Assembly: GCA_012514775.1 (NCBI GenBank)
Contig: JAAYZQ010000199.1
Location: 1 to 8,226, forward strand
Direction of reading: 5' to 3'
DNA: 8,226 nt
Source: Anaerolineaceae bacterium
GTDB taxonomy: Bacteria; Chloroflexota; Anaerolineae; JAAYZQ01
Shown: one piece after another, positions 1 to 6,060 of the stretch
Position numbering within the stretch: the first letter of the stretch is position 1
How the letters are laid out: each line of letters opens with the position of its first letter
Notes under the pieces: generated by a model
What the model was told of the DNA's origin: nothing
What the model saw: only the letters and a program-made list of their open reading frames with translations
The model's database searches: none
Position numbers and translations under genes: made by a program

Positions 1-3
1 ACC

Positions 4-1227
4 ATGAAACGGTCGGCCCAGAAGGCTACTTCGAAGCAAACCAAAGCCTACAACACCCGCCTGGTCCTGCGGACCATTTACGACCACGACCGGATCAGCC
101 GGGCCGACATCGCCCGCGCCACCGGGCTCACGCGTCCCACCGTCTCGGACGCCGTCGCCGGCCTCAGCCGCCGGGGCCTGGTCGAGGAAGTGGGCCAGGG
201 GCCCTCCGCAGGCGGCAAACCGCCCATTCTGCTCAGCGTCATAGACGACTCGCGACATGCCATCGGCATTGACCTCGCCAGCGACGAGTTCCGCGGCGCG
301 GTGGTAAACCTGCGAGGTGAGATCCGGCACCGTGCCAGCCTGCCCCTGGATGGCAGGGACGGCGAGGTCGCCCTTGAACGCGTCTACGAGCTCGTCGACC
401 ATCTGCTCTCGGCCACCGGTAGCCCCCTGCTGGGCATCGGCATCGGCACGCCCGGCTTGATGGATCCCACCAAGGGTATCGTGCGGCGGGCGGTCAACCT
501 CGATTGGCAGGATCTGCCCCTGCGCAGCCTGTTAAAAAAGCGCTACGGCCTGCCCCTGTACGTGGCCAACGACTCTCAGGTCGCTGCCCTCGCCGAGTTT
601 ACCTTCGGGGGAGAACAGGCCACCGACAGCCTGGTGGTCATCAAGGTGGAGCACGGCATCGGCGCCGGCATCGTCCTCAACGGGCGGCTCTTCCACGGCG
701 ACACCTTTGGCGCCGGCGAAATCGGCCACGTCGTCGTCGCCGAGGATGGCCTGCCATGCCGCTGCGGGAATCGCGGGTGCCTGGAGACAGTGGCCAGCAA
801 CCAGGCCCTCGTCCGCCGTGCCCAGGCCCTGGCCCGGTCCGATCCACGGTCCTTGCTCCACCGCTTCGCCGCCAGGCCCGAGGAGATCGGCATCTCTGAA
901 GTCTGCCAGGCCGTGGCGGCCGGCGACGAAGCCATGTGCCAGGAGGTCGCCCTGGTGGGGCGATACCTGGGCATCGCGGTCGCCAATTTGATCGGCGTGC
1001 TCAGCGTGCAGCGCATCCTGATCGCCGGCAGCCTCGCGTGCCTGGGGCAGCCCCTCCTGGACACCATCCAGCAGGAGATGGTCAAGCGATCGCTGTCGGT
1101 GGTGGCCCGCGAGACAAGGGTGGGGCTTTCGACCATCGGCCCCGAGATCGTCGTCCTGGGAGCAGCGGCCCAGGTTCTGACGCAGGAGCTGGGCTTGTTC
1201 GCTCCCTTCAAGGGAGGCCTCCAATGA
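4..1227 (+). CDS. ROK-family transcriptional regulator (NagC/Mlc-like)
   Basis: Predicted 407-residue DNA-binding sugar sensor. Residues about 15-62 form a winged helix-turn-helix (ISRADIARATGLTRPTVSDA is the core), followed by an actin-like ROK domain. Visible ROK motifs are GIGIGTPGLMD (144-154), VANDSQVAALAE (187-198), GIGAGIVLNG (218-227), the E-x-G-H motif (Glu239, His242) and the zinc motif C-x-C-G-N-R-G-C-x-E (Cys252, Cys254, Cys259, Glu261). In Mlc the matching His and three Cys bind structural zinc, and Asp190, Glu239, His242 and Glu261 match sugar-contacting positions in the family. Length fits ROK repressors (about 380-410 residues). The ATG is at base 4, so the ribosome binding site and promoter lie outside the window and a slightly longer N-terminus cannot be excluded. 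Its stop overlaps the next gene's start, so it probably regulates its own operon and the transporter downstream. The effector is inferred to be an (N-acetyl)hexosamine or its phosphate; activator versus repressor cannot be told. Confidence 0.93.
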   Translation: MKRSAQKATSKQTKAYNTRLVLRTIYDHDRISRADIARATGLTRPTVSDAVAGLSRRGLVEEVGQGPSAGGKPPILLSVIDDSRHAIGIDLASDEFRGAVVNLRGEIRHRASLPLDGRDGEVALERVYELVDHLLSATGSPLLGIGIGTPGLMDPTKGIVRRAVNLDWQDLPLRSLLKKRYGLPLYVANDSQVAALAEFTFGGEQATDSLVVIKVEHGIGAGIVLNGRLFHGDTFGAGEIGHVVVAEDGLPCRCGNRGCLETVASNQALVRRAQALARSDPRSLLHRFAARPEEIGISEVCQAVAAGDEAMCQEVALVGRYLGIAVANLIGVLSVQRILIAGSLACLGQPLLDTIQQEMVKRSLSVVARETRVGLSTIGPEIVVLGAAAQVLTQELGLFAPFKGGLQ

Positions 1228-2615
1228 CGGTGCCGAGGTTCCCGCCACCCCTCGACCCGCACTTTCGGCCGGCCGCGCCCATCAACCGCGCCTTCCGGGA
1301 AGAGGTTCGGGCCTCAGGCGCCGGTGTTCCGCTGGCCTTCGGCCTGGAGCGCCCCGACGGCTCGCTCTCTCGCTTCGAAACCCAGGTCTTTGCCCAAGAT
1401 CACCCGCGGGCCCGGGCCAACATCGGCTATGCCGAGCGAATTTATAAGTTCCTCCTCTGGCAGCGAGGAGCTTGCCGGGTCCACGTGGGGGGTCCGCGGG
1501 CCATTGGCGAGGCCATTCGTCGCAGCTACGCCCCCGGTGGTGCGCGCCAGTTCGATGCCCACTTTATGGGCCAGGAGGTCTACGGGCAGGCGTTCACCGT
1601 GACCGCCTGTGACGCGAGCCAGGTGCCGGCCGGGCGGGAGAGCCGGCAGTGCCTGGGGCGCCACCTTGACGGTTGTCGCCTCGGGTTCGACCTGGGGGCC
1701 TCGGACCACAAGGTCGCAGCCGTCGTCGACGGCCGGGTCGTCTACAGCCGGGAGAGGCCCTGGGAGCCGGCCACCCAGAGCGACCCCCACTATCACTACC
1801 GGGAGATCCTGGCAGCCTTGAGAGAAGCAGCTTCGCAAATGCCCCGCGTGGACGCCATCGGGGGCAGCGCAGCCGGGATCTATATCGAGAATCAACCAAG
1901 GATCGCATCCTTGTTCCGCGGCGTCCCCCAAGAGCGTTACGACGAGGTCCGCACCCTGTTCTTGCGCCTCGGCGCCGAGATGGGCGTGCCGCTGGAGGTC
2001 TTGAACGATGGCGAGGTCAGTGCCCTGGCGGGGTCGATGTCTCTCGAAGACAACGGCGTCCTGGGGATCGCCCTGGGCTCAAGCGAAGCCGCCGGCTACG
2101 TCGGGGTGGACGGTTGCCTGACGGGCTGGCTGAACGAGCTGGCCTTTGCCCCCATCGATTACAGCCCGGAGGCACCCAGGGATGAGTGGTCGGGCGACAG
2201 GGGATGCGGCGCCCTCTACCTCTCCCAGCAGTGCGCCTTTCGCCTGGCGCCCAGGGCCGGGCTCCAGGTGCCGGCCGGCAGGACAAATGCCGAAAAGCTG
2301 GAATTCCTCCAGGCCCGGCTCGAGGCGGGCCACGCCGGCGCCGTCCAGATCTGGCAGTGCATGGGCGTCTACCTGGGCTATGCCCTGGCGCACTATGCCG
2401 AGTTCTACGAACTCCAGCACACGCTGTTGCTGGGGCGCTGCACGTCGGGAACGGGCGGCCAGATCATCCTGGAGGGCGCGCGCGAGGTGCTCAGGGGTGA
2501 GTTCCCGGAGCTCAGCGCCGGGCTGCAGCTCCACCTGCCGGACGAAAAGAGCAGGCGCGTCGGCCAGGCGATAGCCGCGGCCAGCTTGCCGCGCGTGGAA
2601 AGGAGAAAGGCGTGA
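1224..2615 (+). CDS. ROK-like (ASKHA-fold) putative sugar kinase with N-terminal extension
   Basis: Predicted 463-residue protein. Residues about 152-463 carry actin-like ATPase features: a phosphate-1 motif LGFDLGASDHKVAAVVDG (153-170), a candidate catalytic aspartate in VLNDGEVSALAG (259-270, Asp262), a glycine-rich phosphate-2 segment GIALGSSEAAGYVGVDG (281-297), NELAF with Glu305, and a C-terminal glycine-rich LLLGRCTSGTGG (401-412) suited to adenosine binding. The C-x-C-G-x-x-G-C zinc motif of classical ROK proteins is absent; GDRGCGALYLSQQ (325-337) sits further along instead. About 150 residues precede the ATPase core and match no domain I recognise. There is no HTH, so it is more likely a kinase, or a non-catalytic ROK relative, than a regulator. 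The ATG at 1224 is chosen because it overlaps the upstream TGA as ATGA and has GGGAGG at 1212-1217 six bases before it. The reading frame is open further upstream, but that stretch lies inside the regulator gene. Substrate is unproven; an amino sugar is inferred from the neighbours. Confidence 0.78.
   Translation: MTVPRFPPPLDPHFRPAAPINRAFREEVRASGAGVPLAFGLERPDGSLSRFETQVFAQDHPRARANIGYAERIYKFLLWQRGACRVHVGGPRAIGEAIRRSYAPGGARQFDAHFMGQEVYGQAFTVTACDASQVPAGRESRQCLGRHLDGCRLGFDLGASDHKVAAVVDGRVVYSRERPWEPATQSDPHYHYREILAALREAASQMPRVDAIGGSAAGIYIENQPRIASLFRGVPQERYDEVRTLFLRLGAEMGVPLEVLNDGEVSALAGSMSLEDNGVLGIALGSSEAAGYVGVDGCLTGWLNELAFAPIDYSPEAPRDEWSGDRGCGALYLSQQCAFRLAPRAGLQVPAGRTNAEKLEFLQARLEAGHAGAVQIWQCMGVYLGYALAHYAEFYELQHTLLLGRCTSGTGGQIILEGAREVLRGEFPELSAGLQLHLPDEKSRRVGQAIAAASLPRVERRKA
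2601..2605 (+). promoter_or_regulatory. Ribosome binding site supporting the GTG start of the deacetylase
   Basis: AGGAG lies six bases before the GTG at 2612. It decides the start: the first in-frame ATG (2693, codon 28) falls only a few residues before the AHQDD metal motif and would remove conserved-looking N-terminal sequence. Confidence 0.7.
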
Positions 2616-3460
2616 GCCCCGCCGAAGGCTTGCCCGAGGTTTTCGTCCCCGATGGGCTGGCGCCCCAAGAGGCCCTGGCGCGCACCACGCACATGGCCAT
2701 CGCCGCCCACCAGGATGACCTGGAGATCATGGCCGTCGAAGGCATCCTGGCCTGCTTTCAGCGCGAGGACCGCTGGTTTTGCGGCGTGGTCGTAACCGAC
2801 GGCAGCGCTTCGCCACGGGATGGCCTGTACAAGGACCATACGGGGAGCACGATGCAGGCCGTCCGGAGCAAGGAGCAAAGGAAAGCGGCGGCGGTAGGCG
2901 AGTACGGAGCCCAGATCCTGCTGGACTATCCCAGCGCCGCGGTCAAGAACAGCGCCAGCCGGGAGCCCGTAGACGCCATTGCGCGCCTCCTGGAGGCCGC
3001 CAGGCCAGAAGTGCTCTACACGCACAACCTGGCCGATAAGCACGATACGCACGTGGCCGTGGCGCTCAGGGTCATCGAGGCGGTCCGCAGGCTGCCCCCG
3101 GCGGCGCGTCCGCAGCGGCTCTACGGGTGCGAGATCTGGCGCGACCTCGACTGGATGCTGGATGAAGACAAGGTGACCTTTGATTGTTCCGGCCACGAGA
3201 ACGTTCAGGCGGCGCTCCTGGGTGTCTTTGATTCCCAGATCAGCGGCGGCAAGCGGTACGACCTTGCGACGTTGGGCCGGCGGCGGGCCAATGCGACGTA
3301 CCTCACGACCCACCACATCGACGCTGCCACCGGCCTTGCGTTCGCCATGGATCTGTCGCCGCTGGCCAGCGACCCGGCGCTGGACGTGCAGCACTACGTA
3401 CAGGGGTTCATCGACCGATTCGCCCGCGACGTCAAGGACAGGCTCGAGAGATTCGCGTAG
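2612..3460 (+). CDS. PIG-L/LmbE-family zinc-dependent N-deacetylase
   Basis: Predicted 282-residue cytoplasmic enzyme (no signal peptide or membrane segment seen). The PIG-L metal motif appears as AHQDDLE (residues 32-38), with His33 and Asp36 as likely zinc ligands and Asp35 as likely general base. The second signature, THNLADKHDTHVAV (137-150), supplies His147 as third zinc ligand and His144 as a catalytic candidate, by analogy with MshB. The usual AHPDD proline is replaced by glutamine (Gln34). Family members remove acetyl groups from GlcNAc-containing compounds: GlcNAc-PI, mycothiol and bacillithiol precursors, antibiotic intermediates and, in archaea, diacetylchitobiose. The GTG start overlaps the kinase-like gene's stop (GTGA), implying coupled translation. 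With a sugar transporter and GH20 nearby, a catabolic N-acetylhexosamine or chito-oligosaccharide substrate is the best guess. A thiol-biosynthesis role is less likely, since no glycosyltransferase or cysteine ligase gene is present. Family call is strong; substrate is inferred. Confidence 0.9.
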   Translation: MSPAEGLPEVFVPDGLAPQEALARTTHMAIAAHQDDLEIMAVEGILACFQREDRWFCGVVVTDGSASPRDGLYKDHTGSTMQAVRSKEQRKAAAVGEYGAQILLDYPSAAVKNSASREPVDAIARLLEAARPEVLYTHNLADKHDTHVAVALRVIEAVRRLPPAARPQRLYGCEIWRDLDWMLDEDKVTFDCSGHENVQAALLGVFDSQISGGKRYDLATLGRRRANATYLTTHHIDAATGLAFAMDLSPLASDPALDVQHYVQGFIDRFARDVKDRLERFA

Positions 3461-3469
3461 TACCTGGAT

Positions 3470-3490
3470 GCCAGGAGTCCGATTCCTGGC
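3470..3490 (+). terminator. Possible weak hairpin after the deacetylase gene
   Basis: GCCAGGA (3470-3476) pairs perfectly with TCCTGGC (3484-3490) around a 7-base loop, starting 10 bases after the deacetylase stop. There is no T tract, so a classical intrinsic terminator is not supported. CCTGG at 3463-3467 and again at 3491-3495 could pair instead with the same CCAGG, giving competing structures. It may mark the 3' end of the first operon, protect the RNA, or be chance. Confidence 0.3.
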
Positions 3491-3622
3491 CTGGTGGTGA
3501 AAAGAGGAAATGGCCGGGCGGGGGAGCCTGGGAACACTTTACCTGAGCTTATTCCGGCGGCTGCCGAGGATTCGACGAGAGGGAAGGGGAAAGGAGGTGG
3601 ATGCAGGAAGGGTGATGGACGT

Positions 3623-3660
3623 CAATCGTTCGATCATGGCCGCAACATTCTGAACGAATG
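3623..3660. promoter_or_regulatory. Candidate operator: imperfect inverted repeat upstream of the transporter
   Basis: CAATCGTTC (3623-3631) and GAACGAATG (3652-3660) are inverted copies matching at 8 of 9 positions, with a 20-base spacer. The left arm also contains the small palindrome ATCG-TT-CGAT (3625-3634). It ends 24 bases before the lipoprotein start codon, a position where a bound regulator could block transcription or translation initiation. It does not resemble the AT-rich Mlc/NagC operators I know, so linking it to the ROK protein is speculation. Confidence 0.25.
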
Positions 3661-3672
3661 CCATAACTCATG

Positions 3673-3678
3673 AGGAGG
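3673..3678 (+). promoter_or_regulatory. Ribosome binding site fixing the lipoprotein start at 3685
   Basis: AGGAGG is followed after six bases by ATG at 3685. An in-frame ATG at 3670 lies three bases before this site, so starting there would make the ribosome binding site part of the coding region. The 3685 start also gives a normal lipoprotein signal peptide (Arg and Lys, then a hydrophobic core). Confidence 0.85.
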
Positions 3679-3684
3679 AAAAAG

Positions 3685-5118
3685 ATGCGTGGCAAAATGC
3701 TGGTTGTCCTGGTCGTCGTGAGCATGCTCGCACTCACCCTTTCGGCATGTGGCGCTACTCCAGCCCCTGTCGTCAGCACGGTGGTGGTCGAGCAAACGGT
3801 TCCCGTCAAGGAGACGGTCATCGTCAAGGAGACGTCAGTGGTCAAGGAGACCGCCGTCGTCGAGCAGGTCGTCGAGGTCGTGGTCACCCCCACGCCAGGT
3901 CCCCACCCGGAGGCAGTGATCGAGGGCGTCGAGCCGAACGCCGAGATCACGTTCTGGACCTTCTGGCTGTCGCCCAATTTTGACGAGTATATCGCCAACA
4001 CCATCGCCCGCTTCGAGGAAGCGTATCCCGGCGTCAAGGTGAAATGGGAGGACCATCAGGCGACCTTCCAGGACGATCTGCGCAACTCTTTCGCCGCCGG
4101 AATCGCGCCCGACGTCATCAACCTATCCGTCGGCGAGGGATGGGTCAGCGAGTACGCGACAAAAGACCTGCTGCTCAACCTGGACGAAGCCGTTCCCCAG
4201 AGCGTGAAGGACCTTTACTTCCCGGGCCTGTGGAAACAGCAGTTGGTCGACGGCAACAACTACCAGTTCCCCTGGTACCAGGGCATCGCCGTCGAGCTTA
4301 TCAACAGGCAGATCTACGATGAGACCGGCCTGGCCGTCGAGGACTTTCCGAAAACGGTCGACGGCCTTACCGAGCTGTGCCGGACCATCAAGGAAAAGAC
4401 GGGCACCCTGTGCGACATCCGCCTGACCGTCAACGACCTGCTGTCGCAGATGGTGTACGAGGGCGACGTCAAGGTCATCAGCGACGACGGCACGACGTTC
4501 ACCTTCGACTCGGCTGAAGGAGTCGCCTGGCTTCAGATGTACGTAGACATGGTCAAGGACGGAAGCATAGACAAGACGGTGTTGACGGCCGAGCAAGATC
4601 GCACCGGGCTTGACCTCTTTGTCTCGGGCAAGGCGGCCTTTTACCAGACGGGTCCCAACCTCATCCGCGAGGTGCGCTCGAACAACCCGGGGCTGTACGG
4701 CTACCTGGCCGTCGTGCAGGCGCCGGTCGGCAAGTCGGGAGTCGTCGGCAAGGGCAGCATGGGCATCTCGGTCAAGAAGGACACCGAGTTCCCGAACGCT
4801 TCCATCGCCCTGGCCCAGTTCTTTACCAACCCGCGCAGCATGCTCGAGTTCTCCAAGGTCGTCGCCGTCTATCCGTCCACGCCGGCTTCCTACGACGATC
4901 CCTTCTTCTCCGAGATACCTGTTGCCATCGAGGACAGTGCCCGGCCCATCGCCGGGGACATTATTTCCAAGTTGGCCGACATTGTGCCCACCATTCCCAA
5001 CAAGGCCGACGTCAACCAGATCGTCCTGGATGCGGTTCAGCAGGCGCTGTTCAACGACGTGCCGGCCCAGCAAGCACTGACCGACGCCGTTGACAGGGCA
5101 AACGCCCTGCTCGACTAG
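3685..5118 (+). CDS. Sugar ABC transporter solute-binding lipoprotein (CUT1, family 1)
   Basis: Predicted 477-residue membrane-anchored binding protein that captures a sugar outside the cell and delivers it to the permeases encoded next. Residues 1-21 are a lipoprotein signal peptide with lipobox LSAC; Cys22 would be lipidated. Residues about 33-71 form a repetitive linker of six-residue units (VPVKET, VIVKET, SVVKET and similar) ending in TPTP, as seen in many Chloroflexota binding proteins. The mature family-1 fold begins near residue 86 with AEITFWTFW, then RFEEAYPGVKVKWED (109-123), the FAAGIAPDVINLSVG segment (136-150) and NNYQFPWYQGIAVELINRQI (191-210), which is typical of bacterial extracellular sugar-binding proteins. 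The two downstream permease genes confirm the role. CUT1 systems usually take di- or oligosaccharides; amino-sugar oligomers are inferred here from the deacetylase and GH20 neighbours. An in-frame upstream ATG at 3670 was rejected because the Shine-Dalgarno lies after it. Confidence 0.94.
   Translation: MRGKMLVVLVVVSMLALTLSACGATPAPVVSTVVVEQTVPVKETVIVKETSVVKETAVVEQVVEVVVTPTPGPHPEAVIEGVEPNAEITFWTFWLSPNFDEYIANTIARFEEAYPGVKVKWEDHQATFQDDLRNSFAAGIAPDVINLSVGEGWVSEYATKDLLLNLDEAVPQSVKDLYFPGLWKQQLVDGNNYQFPWYQGIAVELINRQIYDETGLAVEDFPKTVDGLTELCRTIKEKTGTLCDIRLTVNDLLSQMVYEGDVKVISDDGTTFTFDSAEGVAWLQMYVDMVKDGSIDKTVLTAEQDRTGLDLFVSGKAAFYQTGPNLIREVRSNNPGLYGYLAVVQAPVGKSGVVGKGSMGISVKKDTEFPNASIALAQFFTNPRSMLEFSKVVAVYPSTPASYDDPFFSEIPVAIEDSARPIAGDIISKLADIVPTIPNKADVNQIVLDAVQQALFNDVPAQQALTDAVDRANALLD
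3781..3888 (+). repeat. In-frame 18-base repeats encoding a hexapeptide linker
   Basis: GTCAAGGAGAC occurs exactly at 3805-3815, 3823-3833 and 3841-3851, spaced 18 bases apart. Degenerate units flank it on both sides (VVVEQT before, AVVEQV and VEVVVT after). At protein level this is about six V/K/E/T-rich hexads between the lipidated cysteine and the binding domain, probably a flexible or extended tether holding the domain off the membrane. Confidence 0.85.
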
Positions 5119-5134
5119 CAGAGCGGCCACGAGC

Positions 5135-5164
5135 CCAGCCCTCTCCCTTGCGGGAGAGGGCTGG
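5135..5164 (+). repeat. Perfect 13-bp hairpin between binding-protein and permease genes
   Basis: CCAGCCCTCTCCC (5135-5147) and GGGAGAGGGCTGG (5152-5164) are perfect inverted copies around the tetraloop TTGC. The hairpin begins 16 bases after the binding-protein stop and ends 17 bases before the permease ATG. No T tract follows, so full termination is unlikely. In malE-malF-type operons a structure at this spot stabilises the upstream RNA or lowers readthrough, giving more binding protein than permease. CCCTCTCCC...GGGAGAGGG palindromes of this kind also occur as dispersed repeats in many bacterial genomes, so it may be a repeat-family copy. Confidence 0.75.
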
Positions 5165-5181
5165 CTGCCAGGGATCGAACC

Positions 5182-6060
5182 ATGGTCAAGAGATTCTCGC
5201 TAACGCCATATCTGTTTCTGACGCCCGCGCTGATCGCGATCTCGATCTTTGTTCTGTTTCCCATCGGCGCCGTCCTTTTCTATAGCTTTACCGACTATGA
5301 CATCGTCACCCCACCGACGTGGGTCGGGCTGGAGAATTACCGCAACCTTGTCCATGATCCGACGTTCTGGAAGGCTCTGAAGCATTCCCTCACTTACCTC
5401 ATCGTAACGCCGACCCTCATCGTCCTGTCCATTGGCCTGGCAATCGTCATCAACCGCAACCTGCGCGGCATCCACATCTTTCGCGCGCTGTTCTACGTTC
5501 CGGCCGTGAGCGGCAGCATTGCCATCGGCATTGCCTGGCGCTGGCTGTTCGACGTGCAGGGCGGGCTGGTCAATGGCCTGCTCATGTGGCTGGGCGTTCT
5601 GAAAGAGCCGCTCCAGTGGCTGGCCGAGCCGGCCTATACCTTGCCGATTGCGATGCTGATGACCACGTGGATGGGCGTCGGCTACTACGCGATGATCTTT
5701 CTCGCGGGGCTGCAAAACATCCCGGAAGACCTGTACGATGCCGCGCAGATGGATGGCGCCAACGCCCTGCAGAAGCACTGGCACGTCAGCGTGCCCGGCC
5801 TTCGCCCACAGATCGTCTTTGTGTTCGTGATCTCGAGCCTGGCTGCCCTCAAGGTGTTCGAGGAGATCCTGGTATTGACCAACCGCAGCGGGGGCATTCT
5901 GGACAGCGGCGTGACCATGGTGTTTTACCTGTGGAGACAGGCATTCCGCCTGTCCCATGCCGGCTATGCGTCGGCCGTGGCCATCGTGCTGCTCGTCCTG
6001 ACGCTCGCGTTTTCGATCCTGAACATTCGAATGCTCGAGCGTGGTGCAGAGGCGGACTGA
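5182..6060 (+). CDS. Sugar ABC transporter permease, MalF/UgpA-like
   Basis: Predicted 292-residue inner-membrane permease of the CUT1 family. Hydrophobic segments are visible at about 10-35, 70-90, 102-120, 153-175, 211-228 and 264-282, giving the usual six spans. The EAA loop that docks the ATPase is present as YDAAQMDGANALQKHWHVSV (185-204), followed by PGLRP, close to the family pattern EAA-x3-G-x9-I-x-LP. The N-terminal PYLFLTPALIAISIFVLFPI is typical of MalF-type subunits. A weak AGGGA (5170-5174) precedes the ATG, downstream of the hairpin. It forms a heterodimer with the product of the next gene, whose start overlaps this stop by one base (TGATG). No gene for the ATPase is seen. Confidence 0.95.
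   Translation: MVKRFSLTPYLFLTPALIAISIFVLFPIGAVLFYSFTDYDIVTPPTWVGLENYRNLVHDPTFWKALKHSLTYLIVTPTLIVLSIGLAIVINRNLRGIHIFRALFYVPAVSGSIAIGIAWRWLFDVQGGLVNGLLMWLGVLKEPLQWLAEPAYTLPIAMLMTTWMGVGYYAMIFLAGLQNIPEDLYDAAQMDGANALQKHWHVSVPGLRPQIVFVFVISSLAALKVFEEILVLTNRSGGILDSGVTMVFYLWRQAFRLSHAGYASAVAIVLLVLTLAFSILNIRMLERGAEAD

Larger units (their letters stand above)
3461..3684 (+). promoter_or_regulatory. Intergenic leader region before the transporter genes
   Basis: This is the only sizeable gap in the window (224 bp) and the natural place for a transporter promoter and operator. I see no convincing -35/-10 pair. It holds, in order: overlapping CCTGG/CCAGG inverted repeats (3463-3495), a purine-rich stretch ending in a consensus Shine-Dalgarno AAAGGAGGTG (3590-3599), two tiny ORFs (3601-3615 and 3615-3653), and an imperfect inverted repeat (CAATCGTTC at 3623-3631 against GAACGAATG at 3652-3660) that could be an operator for the upstream ROK regulator. 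Regulatory function is inferred from position only. Confidence 0.45.

Noticed and set aside
936..1223. Upstream extension of the kinase-like frame to an ATG at 936
   Set aside because: This stretch lies wholly inside the regulator gene in another frame. The start at 1224 has a ribosome binding site and the ATGA overlap.
532..1248. Minus-strand open frames opposite the ROK regulator
   Set aside because: The plus-strand ROK protein has complete HTH and zinc motifs; the antisense products show no domain.
2405..3394. Minus-strand open frame (329 codons) opposite the deacetylase and the end of the kinase-like gene
   Set aside because: It spans the junction of two well-supported plus-strand genes and shows no family motif.
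3538..3667. Promoter boxes such as TTTACC (3538-3543) and CATAAC (3662-3667)
   Set aside because: No pair has an acceptable partner at 16-18 bp spacing, so I do not call a promoter.
3670..3684. Alternative start of the lipoprotein gene at 3670
   Set aside because: The AGGAGG at 3673-3678 lies after this ATG and is ideally spaced for the ATG at 3685.
3781..3888. CRISPR-like or satellite repeat
   Set aside because: Repeats are 18-base in-frame coding units with no unique spacers and encode a linker within the lipoprotein.
4123..5130. Long minus-strand open frame (335 codons) opposite the binding-protein gene
   Set aside because: It mirrors a clear solute-binding protein gene; its translation has no recognisable domain and arises from codon bias on the opposite strand of GC-rich DNA.
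5135..5164. Rho-independent terminator separating binding protein from permeases
   Set aside because: The stem is strong but there is no T tract on either strand and the permeases follow within 17 bases, so full termination is not supported.
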